DNA of 64,000 nucleotides from Rhodospirillales bacterium (GTDB taxonomy: Bacteria > Pseudomonadota > Alphaproteobacteria > Acetobacterales > Acetobacteraceae), in NCBI GenBank assembly GCA_017304945.1, contig JAFKLG010000073.1, positions 1 through 64,000 of the forward strand, written 5' to 3'. Under the pieces are notes generated by a model. That model was not told the DNA's origin and searched no databases. It saw only the letters and a list, made by a program, of their open reading frames with translations. Of this stretch, positions 15,795 to 23,887 are shown piece after piece. Both the position numbers and the translations under genes were made by a program. Within the stretch, counting starts at the first letter, position 1, and each line of letters opens with the position of its first letter.

Positions 15795-17231
15795 ATGACC
15801 CGCGCGGTCCTGGTGACCGGCGGCGCGGCCGGGATCGGCTGGGCCACCGCGCAGCGCTTCGCCGCCGCGGGCGACCGCGTGATGATCGCCGACATCGACG
15901 CCGCCGCCGCCGAGGCCCGCGCCGCCACACTCGGCCCCGCCCATGCCGCGATCGGCGCCGACATCGCCGCGCCGGAGACGGCCGCGCGCGTGGTCGAGGC
16001 CTGCCGCGCCCGCTTCGGCCGCCTCGACGTGCTGGTGAACAATGCCGGCGTGATCGACAGCGGCGGCACGATGATCACCGACCAGCCGCTCGAGGCCTTC
16101 CGCCGCCTCCTGGCGATCAACCTGCTCGGCATGGAGCGGATGTCGCGCGCGGCGCAAGCGGTCATGCGCGACCAGGCACCCCCGACGCCGGACGCGCCGC
16201 GCGGCATCATCGTCAACCTGGCCTCCGGCGCCGCATTCCGCGCCATCCCGCTGCGCAACGCCTACAGCGCGTCGAAGGCCGGGGTGGTGGCGATGACCCG
16301 CGCGCATGGCACCGACTGGGCCCGTTCCGGCATCCGCGTGAACGCGCTCGCGCCCGGCTATATCCGCACCGACCTGGTGGCGGAGCTGATCGCCAAGGGC
16401 CGCGTCGACCCAAGCAAGGTCGAGCGCCGCGTGCCGCTGGGCCGCATGGGCCTGCCGGAGGAGATGGCCGCCTGCATCCAGTTCCTCGCCGGGCCGGGCG
16501 CGGACGGCATGGCCGGCGGCGTGTTGATCGCGGACGGTGCCAGCGCGGTGTTCGGGGCGGCCGACGACGCACCGGTCCGTCGCGGCGCCGATCCGCGCCC
16601 GGCCCCCCCGGGTCGTCCCGCGGTGGTGGTGGCCGGGGCGGAGACGGGTCTCGGCGCCGCATGTCTGGCTGAACTGCCGGCCTACGGTTTCGAGGTCGCC
16701 GGGGTGGCCGCCGGCGATGCGGCCGGCGTGGAAGCGGCCGCCCGGCGCTTCGGCCGGCTCGATGGCCTGGTCAACGCCGCGGGCACCGACAGGCTCGACG
16801 CCGCGCTCGACACCCCGGCGCAGATCGAGAGCCATCTCGAGGCGCAGTTCCTGGCCGGCCAGGGGGCGGGGCGGGTCATGCTCGCCCAGGGCTGGGGCGC
16901 GGTGGTCAACCTGACCGGCGCCAGCAGCCTCGCCGCCGGGATCGGCCCCGAGGGTGGATCGATGGCCGGGGCGGCGGTCGGCATGCTGACCCGATCGATG
17001 GCCTGCGAATGGGGCGGCAGCGGCCTGCGGGCGAACGCTCTCGCCGTCGGGCCGCTTGCAGCAGCGGCAGCGAGGCGCCTGCCCACGGGCCGCCCGATCA
17101 CGCCTGCCGCGGTGGTCTCTGCCGTCGCCTTCCTGCTGTCCCCCGACGCCGGCTATGTCAGCGGCGCCATCCTCGCGCTGGATGGCGGCGCCGCGAACCA
17201 CGCCGGCCCTGGCCTGGAGCCCGCCGCATGA
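15795..17231 (+). CDS. Fused double SDR protein with a degenerate second domain
   Basis: A 478-residue protein made of two SDR domains. Domain 1 (about 1-250) is complete: TGGAAGIG at residues 8-15, NNAGV, and Tyr157/Lys161 in YSASK. After a Pro/Arg-rich linker (about 255-272), domain 2 (about 275-470) keeps an AGAETGLG nucleotide loop, LVNAAG, and the C-terminal GAILALDGG, but the aligned Tyr and Lys positions are Gly in SMAGAAVGML, so it is probably catalytically inactive. The ATG at 15795 begins the Rossmann strand. The stop overlaps the next start (ATGA, 17228-17231), implying translational coupling. Domain 2 may have a structural or regulatory role, mimicking the partner protomer of an SDR oligomer. 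Confidence 0.88.
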   Translation: MTRAVLVTGGAAGIGWATAQRFAAAGDRVMIADIDAAAAEARAATLGPAHAAIGADIAAPETAARVVEACRARFGRLDVLVNNAGVIDSGGTMITDQPLEAFRRLLAINLLGMERMSRAAQAVMRDQAPPTPDAPRGIIVNLASGAAFRAIPLRNAYSASKAGVVAMTRAHGTDWARSGIRVNALAPGYIRTDLVAELIAKGRVDPSKVERRVPLGRMGLPEEMAACIQFLAGPGADGMAGGVLIADGASAVFGAADDAPVRRGADPRPAPPGRPAVVVAGAETGLGAACLAELPAYGFEVAGVAAGDAAGVEAAARRFGRLDGLVNAAGTDRLDAALDTPAQIESHLEAQFLAGQGAGRVMLAQGWGAVVNLTGASSLAAGIGPEGGSMAGAAVGMLTRSMACEWGGSGLRANALAVGPLAAAAARRLPTGRPITPAAVVSAVAFLLSPDAGYVSGAILALDGGAANHAGPGLEPAA

Positions 17232-17992
17232 GCCTCACGCCCGAACAGGAACGCCTCAAGGCCGCCTATGTGCGCGCCCGTGGCTACTGGACCGATTGGA
17301 CCGAGGCGCTCCTGCGCTTCAGTCCGCATTTCCTGGACCTCTACGCGCGCTATGGCGGCTACCCGGCGGCGCACGGCCCGCTCTCGGCCCGCATGTGCGA
17401 GCTGATCTACGTCGCGCTCGATGCGTCCAGCACGCATCTGTTCGAATCCGGCCTGCGCCTGCACATGGCGCTCGCGGTCGAGCACGGCGCGACGCCGGCG
17501 CAGGTCATGGAAGTGCTCGCCATGGCAACCGAACAGGGGCTGGGCGGGACGCGGATCGGCGTCGAGATCCTGGCCGAGGAACTCGCCGCCGCCGGCCAGG
17601 ACGTGCCGGAACTGCACGCGGCGCTGTCCGACCGGCAGCGCGCGCTGCAGGCGGCCTGGCGGGAGCGGTTCGGCGACTGGCCGCACCATGCCGAGGTGCT
17701 GCTGCGGCTCGATCCCGACTATTTCGCGCTGGTGCTCGAGCTGTCCGCCTTCGCCGATCCCGAGGACCGGCTGACCGAGACCGACCGCGCGCTGCTGCGC
17801 CTGGCGCTGGATGCCTGCTTCACCGGCCTCAACCCACCCGCCCTGCGGGACGGCATTCGCCGCGCGATCCGGATCGGCGTCGCCTGGCCCGCCATCCTGC
17901 AGGTGCTGCAGATGACGGCGCATCTGGGCGTGCACGCCTGTGCCCTCGGCGGCCCGGCGCTCACGGGAATCGTCGAGCAGAATCAGAGTTGA
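17228..17992 (+). CDS. Carboxymuconolactone decarboxylase (CMD/AhpD-like) family protein, two domains
   Basis: A 254-residue protein with two CMD-like helical repeats. The first (about 55-115) contains MCELIYVALDASS and AVEHGATPAQVMEVL; the second (about 165-245) contains ALLRLALDAC and GVAWPAILQVLQMTAHLGVHAC. No CxxC redox pair of AhpD type is seen, so decarboxylase/lactone-type chemistry or a structural role is more likely than peroxidase. The ATG at 17228 overlaps the stop of the double-SDR gene by 4 bp. It is the last gene of the plus-strand block; no strong terminator was seen after it. Confidence 0.85.
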   Translation: MSLTPEQERLKAAYVRARGYWTDWTEALLRFSPHFLDLYARYGGYPAAHGPLSARMCELIYVALDASSTHLFESGLRLHMALAVEHGATPAQVMEVLAMATEQGLGGTRIGVEILAEELAAAGQDVPELHAALSDRQRALQAAWRERFGDWPHHAEVLLRLDPDYFALVLELSAFADPEDRLTETDRALLRLALDACFTGLNPPALRDGIRRAIRIGVAWPAILQVLQMTAHLGVHACALGGPALTGIVEQNQS

Positions 17993-18070
17993 GCGTGGCA
18001 ATGCTCGCCACAGCGTGATTTCTGAAGGTGGTTCACGCGTGGTAGACGCGGTCTCGTAACGGGGCCCGCC

Positions 18071-18532
18071 ATGAGCATCGCATCGCACCGGCGTGAACAA
18101 GCTGCTGCACTTCGTACGTCCGCGGGCGAAACGAGCTTCGCGCCGCTGCGCGATCTGCTGATCGGCATGGCGGAAGCGCTGGAGACGCGGGAGCTGCGCC
18201 AGCATCTCGATCAGCGCCAGCAGCAGCGTGTGCCGACACGGGGTTTGTTCGCGCGCCTGTCCGCCGGGCGGAAGACGAAGCTGGTGACGGTGCTGAACCT
18301 GGCGCCGATGGGCGCCGGGATCGAGGGCGAGGTGCCCTGGCCGGTCGGCGCCGAGGTCGAGTTCGTGCTGATCGACCACAATCTGCGGGTTCCCGGCCGG
18401 CTGATGTGGACCGGCAACGGCATGGCCGGGCTGCTGTTCTTCCACAGCCCCGAGAGCCGGCTCGAGGCGAACCACATCCTGGCCCGCCTGCGCCGCACCG
18501 CCCCCAAGGAGAGCCCGTCCGATCGCGCCTGA
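18071..18532 (+). CDS. PilZ-like domain protein
   Basis: A 153-residue cytoplasmic protein. The features of a c-di-GMP-binding PilZ domain are recognisable though divergent: an RxxxR motif RQQQR at 49-53, an NxxxxG motif NLAPMG at 76-81 (the usual Ser is Ala), then a GRLMWTGNGMAGLLFF strand pair. The N-terminal 45 residues are helical. It ends 1 bp before the end of the convergent small membrane-protein gene. Binding of c-di-GMP is possible but the motif is weakened. Confidence 0.65.
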   Translation: MSIASHRREQAAALRTSAGETSFAPLRDLLIGMAEALETRELRQHLDQRQQQRVPTRGLFARLSAGRKTKLVTVLNLAPMGAGIEGEVPWPVGAEVEFVLIDHNLRVPGRLMWTGNGMAGLLFFHSPESRLEANHILARLRRTAPKESPSDRA

Positions 18533-18533
18533 G

Positions 18534-18782
18534 TCAGTGGCTGCGGTGCACGCCGCCCTGCGCGCGCGGCGGTCCCCAGCGACCGATCGCGAAGCCGAGT
18601 TGGAAGGCGAGCAGCAGGCTGACCAGCGGCCGCTCGCGCCCCTGCTCGCCGATCCACGCCGCGGCGGCGGACAGGCCCCTCGTCGCGGCGTCCGTCGCCT
18701 GGCCCGAGGCATTCAGCAGCGGCCCGCCGGTTTCCCAGTCGAGCCGCGTCCTCAGGCGTGCAATCTCGTCGTTCTCCGCCAT
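18534..18782 (-). CDS. Small protein with C-terminal membrane helix, YqjD/ElaB (DUF883)-like
   Basis: An 82-residue protein. The N-terminal half is polar and helical (ENDEIARLRTRLDWE), and residues about 50-70 form a hydrophobic segment, PLVSLLLAFQLGFAIGRWG, which resembles the C-terminal glycine-zipper-like helix of DUF883 proteins that anchor ribosomes or stress factors to the inner membrane. It is just downstream (67 bp) of the YihY/BrkB gene on the same strand. The family link rests on the tail and size only. Confidence 0.55.
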   Translation of the reverse strand: MAENDEIARLRTRLDWETGGPLLNASGQATDAATRGLSAAAAWIGEQGRERPLVSLLLAFQLGFAIGRWGPPRAQGGVHRSH

Positions 18783-18849
18783 GCGTCCCTCCTGTCGGGC
18801 ACTCGGGATTTTCGCGTCGTCGCCCGACTGGCGGCGAGGCGCATCGGTC

Positions 18850-19917
18850 TCAACGCGAGCGGCCCAGCGTGTCGGCGGCGCGGGCGCCGCGCGTGCCCAT
18901 CGGCTTCGGCGGGCCCGCGGTCGAGTCTTCCCGCGTCTGCCGCTCCGACTGGGCGTTGATCACCGCGCCGAGCAGCACGATGAGGGCGGAGAGGTAGAGC
19001 CAGGTGAGCAGGACCACGACGCCGCCCAGCGAGCCATAGGTCTTGTCGTAGCTGCTGAAGTTGGCGACGTAGATGGTGAACCCGACCGAGGCCACGATCC
19101 ACAGCACGGTCGCCGCGATCGCACCCGACGACACCCAGCGCCATTGCGGCTTGTCCCGATCCGGTGCGAACCGGTAGAGCACCGCCAGGCCCGCCATCAC
19201 CAGCACCAGCAGCAGCGGCCATTGCACCAGGAGCAGCAGCCACTTCGTCGCCGCGCCCAGGTCCAGGATCTGCACCGCGGCCGGCAGCACCGCAACCAGT
19301 GCGATCGCGATCACGCCGCCGACCAGCAACCCGAGCGTCAGGCCGAGCGCGATGAGGTTGAGCTTGAAGAAGCCGCGCCGCTCCTCCTCCTCGTAGGCGA
19401 TGTTGATCGCGGTGATCAGACCGCTCATGCCGCGCGAGGCGCTCCAGATCGCCAGCACGATGCCGGTGATCGCGGCGAAGCCCAGCGCGCCGTTGGAGGA
19501 TTGCACCAGGTTGTGCAGCTCGCTGCTCAGCAAGCTTCGCGTCTGTTCCGGCAGCACGCCGGCCAGGGAATTGACCTGCTGCTCGATCTGGCTGGTGTCG
19601 AAGGCGAGGCCGTACAGCGAGACCAGCGCCGCCAGTCCTGGGAAGAGCGCGAGCAGGATGGCGTAGGTCACGCCGCCGGCGATCAGGAACAGGTTCTGCG
19701 CGGAGATCTCGTCCCACGTGCGCAGCGCGATGTCCTTCCACCCGCGCGGTGGAATGTGCGTGGGCGTCGCCGCCGACCGGCCGCGATCCGCGCCCTCCGT
19801 CCTCGTGTCGCGCCCTCGCGCGTCCTGCGGCCGCGCCCGCCGCTCGGCCGGTTCCCCGGTCGGCAGCAGGGTCGCGAGATCGTCCTGCAATTCTTTCAGT
19901 CGAAGCTTGCTGCTCAT
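18850..19917 (-). CDS. YihY/BrkB-family inner membrane protein
   Basis: A 355-residue polytopic protein of the YihY/virulence factor BrkB family, whose molecular function is not settled (often misnamed RNase BN). A polar N-terminal region of about 60 residues is followed by about six membrane segments; the family features IAGGVTYAILLALFPGLAALVSLYG, a conserved periplasmic loop and TWLYLSALIVLLGAVINAQ are seen. The polar C-terminal tail is short. The ATG at 19917 follows an AGGAG. It is divergent from the HAD phosphatase gene at 20102. Confidence 0.92.
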   Translation of the reverse strand: MSSKLRLKELQDDLATLLPTGEPAERRARPQDARGRDTRTEGADRGRSAATPTHIPPRGWKDIALRTWDEISAQNLFLIAGGVTYAILLALFPGLAALVSLYGLAFDTSQIEQQVNSLAGVLPEQTRSLLSSELHNLVQSSNGALGFAAITGIVLAIWSASRGMSGLITAINIAYEEEERRGFFKLNLIALGLTLGLLVGGVIAIALVAVLPAAVQILDLGAATKWLLLLVQWPLLLVLVMAGLAVLYRFAPDRDKPQWRWVSSGAIAATVLWIVASVGFTIYVANFSSYDKTYGSLGGVVVLLTWLYLSALIVLLGAVINAQSERQTREDSTAGPPKPMGTRGARAADTLGRSR

Positions 19918-20101
19918 CGGATGGGAACAACTCCTGCCCGGAACGACAGTCCCCACGACCGCCTCACGGCAATAAAGAGCGAGACGGCATCTCGGTTCTG
20001 GCGCATCGCCGGCGGCGACAACACATGCCGGTGTGGTTTGTTCGGCGGCGGCCGGAGCAGCGGCGCTCGCCACGAGACGTACACGACAGGACCAGGCGCG
20101 A

Positions 20102-20593
20102 ATGAAGCTCTTCCTCGACCTCGACGGCGTGCTCGCCGACTTCGACCGCGGCGTGCAGACGGTGACGGGGCGGCCGCCAGAGGCGCAGCACCTGCGCGGC
20201 CTGTGGCACGCCCTGTCGCGGCATCCCGACTTCTTCAACACGCTCGAGTTCATGGCCGACGCGCGTGAGCTCTGGACGTTCTGCAAGCCGCATGGGCCCA
20301 CCATCCTCACCGGCCTGCCGCTGGGAAGCTGGGCGCCGACGCAGAAGGCGCGCTGGGTGTCCCGCATGCTGGGCGGCGAGGTGCCGCTGATCACCTGCCT
20401 CACCCGCAACAAGCCGCGCTATGGCGGACCCGGCCACGTGCTGGTGGATGACCGCGCCGCCTCCCGCGAGGGGTGGGAGCGCAAGGGCGGCGTGTTCATC
20501 CATCACGTCAGCGCGCAGGCCTCGATCGAGGCGCTGATGCGGATCGGCTTCGAGGACCGGCGTGACCCGGTCGGCGCAACCTCCGCCGCCTGA
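20102..20593 (+). CDS. HAD-superfamily hydrolase, 5'(3')-deoxyribonucleotidase-like
   Basis: A 163-residue HAD-like protein. HAD motif I is DLDGVLADF with nucleophile Asp6 and acid Asp8; motif II is the Thr in TILTG near residue 70; motif IV is VLVDDRAASREGW near 120. Size and motif spacing resemble the NT5C-type deoxyribonucleotidases. It stops 39 bp before the DNA ligase gene on the same strand. A housekeeping nucleotide or RNA-end phosphatase role beside the ligase is conceivable but unproven. Confidence 0.8.
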   Translation: MKLFLDLDGVLADFDRGVQTVTGRPPEAQHLRGLWHALSRHPDFFNTLEFMADARELWTFCKPHGPTILTGLPLGSWAPTQKARWVSRMLGGEVPLITCLTRNKPRYGGPGHVLVDDRAASREGWERKGGVFIHHVSAQASIEALMRIGFEDRRDPVGATSAA

Positions 20594-20632
20594 GCGCCGT
20601 TTCCGCGCCGTCCCACTGCCGGGAGGGTCGCC

Positions 20633-21712
20633 GTGCCGCGCAGGCCAGCCGCATCGCCGAAGCCAGATCCCGCCGCCTTACCGCCGGTGCCGGATGTGTT
20701 GCCGCCGGCGTTCGAACCGATGGAGGCGCGCGCGGTCGAGCATCTGCCGGAGGACGAGGGGTGGCAGTTCGAGCCGAAATGGGACGGGTTCCGCTGCCTC
20801 GCGGTCCGCGACGGCGACGCCGTGGAATTGCGCGCGCGCTCCGGCAAGCCGCTCGCGCGCTACTTCCCGGAGATGCTGGCCGCGCTTCGGGAGCTCCCGG
20901 TCACCCGCTTCGTGCTGGATGGCGAACTCGCGGTGCCGCAGGGCGACACGCTGTCCTTCGATGCGCTGCAGGCGCGGCTGCATCCGGCCGAGAGCCGGAT
21001 CCGCCGCCTGTCGCGGGAGACGCCGTCACGGCTGATCCTGTTCGACTGCCTGTCGGTGGACGGCGCGTGGATCGGCGATGCGCCGCTGCGGGCGCGACGG
21101 GAGCGGTTGACGGAGCTGTTCGCGCGGTTCGGCGACCCGCCGCTGCTGCGGCTGACCCCGATCACCCACGATCGGGCCGAGGCGGAGGCGTGGCTGGACC
21201 ATCTGGGCGCGGCGCTCGACGGGGTGGTGGCGAAGCGTCTCGACGAACCGTACCAGCCGGGCGAGCGGGCGATGCTGAAGGTGAAGAACCTGCGCACTGC
21301 CGACTGCGTGGTGGGCGGGTTCCGCTACGGCACCGGGTCTGGCGTCGTCGGGTCCCTGCTGCTGGGGCTCTATGATGCGGCCGGGCGGCTCGACCATGTG
21401 GGCTTCACCTCGGCGATTCCGGCGGCGGAGCGTGCGGCGCTGACCCGCCGGCTGGAGGCGCTGATCGCACCGCCCGGTTTCACCGGGGACGCGCCGGGCG
21501 GGCCGAGCCGGTGGGCGACGGCGCGGTCGGCGGAGTGGCAGCCGCTGCGGCCGGAGCTGGTGGCGGAGGTGCGCTACGACCACGCGACCGGCGGCCGCTT
21601 CCGCCATGGCACGACGTTCCTGCGCTGGCGTCCGGACAAGCCCCCCGCGCGGTGCACGAAGGACCAGCTGCAGGCGGAGGCGCGGCCGGCGGTGGTGATG
21701 GGAGAGGACTGA
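20633..21712 (+). CDS. ATP-dependent DNA ligase (LigC/LigD-ligase-domain type)
   Basis: A 359-residue ATP-dependent DNA ligase. The adenylation motif I is KWDGFR with catalytic Lys49; motif III is in FVLDGELAV, motif IV DGVVAKRLD and motif V MLKVKNLRTADCVVGG. The C-terminal OB domain ends in LRWRPDKPPARCT. There is no nuclease or polymerase domain as in full LigD, and no Ku gene is nearby, so it resembles stand-alone LigC enzymes used in short-patch repair. The start codon is GTG at 20633. It is followed by a repeat tract. Confidence 0.92.
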   Translation: MPRRPAASPKPDPAALPPVPDVLPPAFEPMEARAVEHLPEDEGWQFEPKWDGFRCLAVRDGDAVELRARSGKPLARYFPEMLAALRELPVTRFVLDGELAVPQGDTLSFDALQARLHPAESRIRRLSRETPSRLILFDCLSVDGAWIGDAPLRARRERLTELFARFGDPPLLRLTPITHDRAEAEAWLDHLGAALDGVVAKRLDEPYQPGERAMLKVKNLRTADCVVGGFRYGTGSGVVGSLLLGLYDAAGRLDHVGFTSAIPAAERAALTRRLEALIAPPGFTGDAPGGPSRWATARSAEWQPLRPELVAEVRYDHATGGRFRHGTTFLRWRPDKPPARCTKDQLQAEARPAVVMGED

Positions 21713-22120
21713 GGCGCTTGGGGGTTGCGGCGGGGGGCAGCACGGACCGGCGCACGCCGTCATGGCCGGCCGTGACGGAAGGGGGAGCCAGGGGGTGGCC
21801 CGCGGAGAGGACGGGCCGGCAGCCCCCGTCGAGCCCGGCCATGACCGGAGGGGGGCCGAGAGGCGACCCGGGCGGGGCAGGGGCCAGCACACCCCGTCAT
21901 GGCCGGGCATGACCGGAGGGGTGCCGAGAGGCGACCCGGGCGGGGCAAGGGCCAGCACACCCCGTCATGGCCGGCCATCGAGCCGGCCATCCCCATCGGC
22001 ACACTCTGCCGGGAAGACGACTCCCCTCACCGGCACTCTGCCGATGGGGATGGCCGGGTCGAGCCCGGCCATGACGAAGGGCACGGGCCGCCCCGTCAGA
22101 TCAGCGACCTGTCTGTCCCG
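21713..22120. repeat. GC-rich repeat tract A between ligase and asparaginase genes
   Basis: No gene is seen. A 68-bp unit containing CCGAGAGGCGACCCGGGCGG occurs at about 21856 and again at about 21924. The tract ends in a 9-bp inverted repeat, ATGGCCGGC then CATCGA then GCCGGCCAT (21967-21990), and a run ending AGCCCGGCCATGACGAAGG. The same unit and palindrome recur in the tract at 25216-25720, in the same orientation. Such elements are typical dispersed intergenic repeats of GC-rich alphaproteobacteria. Confidence 0.8.
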
Positions 22121-23146
22121 TCACACCACCCGTGTCAGCGCCTCCGTCGCGCGGATCGTGCCGACCTCGCGGCCGGCGACGTTGCGCAGCACCGGCGCCA
22201 GATGTGGCGTGAGCACCCCGCGCGCGGTCTCGTCGAAGCAGCCGAGGGCGTCCAGCAGGGCGGCGATCGCCATGTCGGAGGCGCGCTTGGCGCCGTCCTC
22301 GATCTTCAGCGCGATGCCCAGGCCGCGCTGCGGCAGCGCCGCGGCATAGACGCCCTCGGCACCGGTCTTCACCCGCACCGTGGCCGCGCTCGCCCGCATG
22401 CAGTCGGTGACGAAGGTGCCGGTGCCGCTGACGTAGAACGGCGCCTCTCCCATCGCATCGAGCAGCCGGCGGGATGCCGCGGCGCGGGTCGGGCCCAGGC
22501 CTTGGCCGGTCGCCATGCGGGCCATGCCCAGCGCGAGCCCGCGCAGCGGCACCCCGTAGGTCGGGATGCCGCAGCCGTCGCAGCCGCAGGGCGCCGAAGA
22601 GAGGTCGGTGTCGGTCATCTCCGCGATCGCGGCGGCGACCCGGCGCTGCACCGGGTGATCGGGGCCGATATAGCCGCGCGGATCCTCGCCCTGATGCACG
22701 GCGGTGCACAGGAAGCCGCTGTGCTTGCCGGAGCAATTGTTGTGCATCTGGGAGGGCGCGTTGCCGGCGCGGATCAGCGCGGCCGCCGCCGCGTCATCGT
22801 TGGGCGCATGCGCGCCACATTCCAGCGCGTCGGGGCCGAGGCCGATCCCGCCCAGCCAGGCGCGCACCGCGGCCACGTGCGCCTCCTCTCCGCGATGGGA
22901 GGCGCAAGACAGCGCGAGTTCCCGCGGCGTCAGGCGGAACGCGTCGGCCGCCCCGCTCTCCACCAGCGGCAGCGCCTGCAGCGGCTTGATGGCGGAGCGG
23001 GGATAGACCGGCACGTCGATCGCGCCGGCCGCCGCCACCACGCCGCCGCGCGCATCGATGACGACGAAGGCGCCGCGATGGCGGCTTTCCACCATGCTGC
23101 CGCGCAGCACTTCGACGAGCACGGGGGAGTCGGACAGGGGCGGCAT
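22121..23146 (-). CDS. Asparaginase (Asparaginase_II family)
   Basis: A 341-residue protein of the Asparaginase_II family (rhizobial-type, unlike the Escherichia coli AnsB fold). Family stretches are ESRHRGAFVVID near residue 20, HNNCSGKHSGFLC near 134-146, and CGCDGCGIPTYGVPL near 187-201. It should hydrolyse asparagine to aspartate and ammonia; no signal peptide is seen, so it acts in the cytoplasm. It is the last gene of a minus-strand operon after the Zn-ribbon protein, 54 bp away, and ends against repeat tract A. Confidence 0.9.
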   Translation of the reverse strand: MPPLSDSPVLVEVLRGSMVESRHRGAFVVIDARGGVVAAAGAIDVPVYPRSAIKPLQALPLVESGAADAFRLTPRELALSCASHRGEEAHVAAVRAWLGGIGLGPDALECGAHAPNDDAAAAALIRAGNAPSQMHNNCSGKHSGFLCTAVHQGEDPRGYIGPDHPVQRRVAAAIAEMTDTDLSSAPCGCDGCGIPTYGVPLRGLALGMARMATGQGLGPTRAAASRRLLDAMGEAPFYVSGTGTFVTDCMRASAATVRVKTGAEGVYAAALPQRGLGIALKIEDGAKRASDMAIAALLDALGCFDETARGVLTPHLAPVLRNVAGREVGTIRATEALTRVV

Positions 23147-23200
23147 GCAGAGGGTCCTCGATGACGGCGCGGGGGTGGTGAGCGTGCGGCGGCGGTGTGG

Positions 23201-23887
23201 TCAGCGGCGGAACAGGCGGTGCCAGAAACCCGTGCTGGCGCGCTTGCCGTGGGAGACGTGCGGCGCGTGCGCCGGTGGGGGCAGGGCGCTGCTGATCAGG
23301 TGCCGGCCGGTGTCGCGGGCCGCGATGCGCGCCTGCTGGAAGCGCAGGATGGACTGGGCGGTTTCCGAGAGGTCGCGGTGGGCGAGGGCGGTCGCGCGGG
23401 CCGCGGCGGCGTCGAACTCACCGGCGCGGCGGAGCGCGTCGAGCTGGCGGAGCGCGGTTTCCTCCTCGGCCGGGTCGGCCCAGAGGCGCACGACCTCCTT
23501 GCGCAGCGCGGCCGCGGCGCTCATCGCGGCGGCGTCGTCGGCGGCCCAGGCGGCCTGCAGCAGCGCCTCCGCCTCCGCGGCGTGGTCACCGGCGGCGCGG
23601 CAGAGCAGGGCCCAGCGGCGGAACGGCAGCGTCTCCTCGAGCCCGTCGGTGGTCAGCGCGCGATAGGCCGGGCTTTCCACCACCGCGCGCGCGTCCGGCG
23701 GCAGGGCGGCGAGATCGGGCGCCGCGGCGGAGCAGCCGCGGCAGGTCTGGATCCAGTCGGCGAGGGTGGAGCGGGCCGGTTCCCCGGGGCGCATGTCGAG
23801 ATCGGGCGCGATCTCCGGCTGCGGGGCGCGGAACGGCGCGCGTGCCGGCGTGCCGCAGACGCCGCAGACACGGGCCGGCGCGCTCAT
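23201..23887 (-). CDS. Uncharacterised zinc-ribbon/TPR-like protein
   Basis: A 228-residue protein I do not recognise by name. Two cysteine pairs, CGVC at residues 8-11 and CRGC near 49-52, look like a zinc ribbon, a layout seen in DUF2225-like proteins. The rest is helical and Ala-rich with TPR-like repeats (for example AAEAEALLQAAWAADD), and the tail is basic (FWHRLFRR). Its ATG at 23887 overlaps the aminotransferase stop by 4 bp (ATGA), so the two are translationally coupled, which argues for a link to amino-acid metabolism. Confidence 0.7.
   Translation of the reverse strand: MSAPARVCGVCGTPARAPFRAPQPEIAPDLDMRPGEPARSTLADWIQTCRGCSAAAPDLAALPPDARAVVESPAYRALTTDGLEETLPFRRWALLCRAAGDHAAEAEALLQAAWAADDAAAMSAAAALRKEVVRLWADPAEEETALRQLDALRRAGEFDAAAARATALAHRDLSETAQSILRFQQARIAARDTGRHLISSALPPPAHAPHVSHGKRASTGFWHRLFRR

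Noticed and set aside
20633..21712. Complete NHEJ locus
   Set aside because: No Ku, no polymerase or phosphoesterase domain in or next to the ligase.
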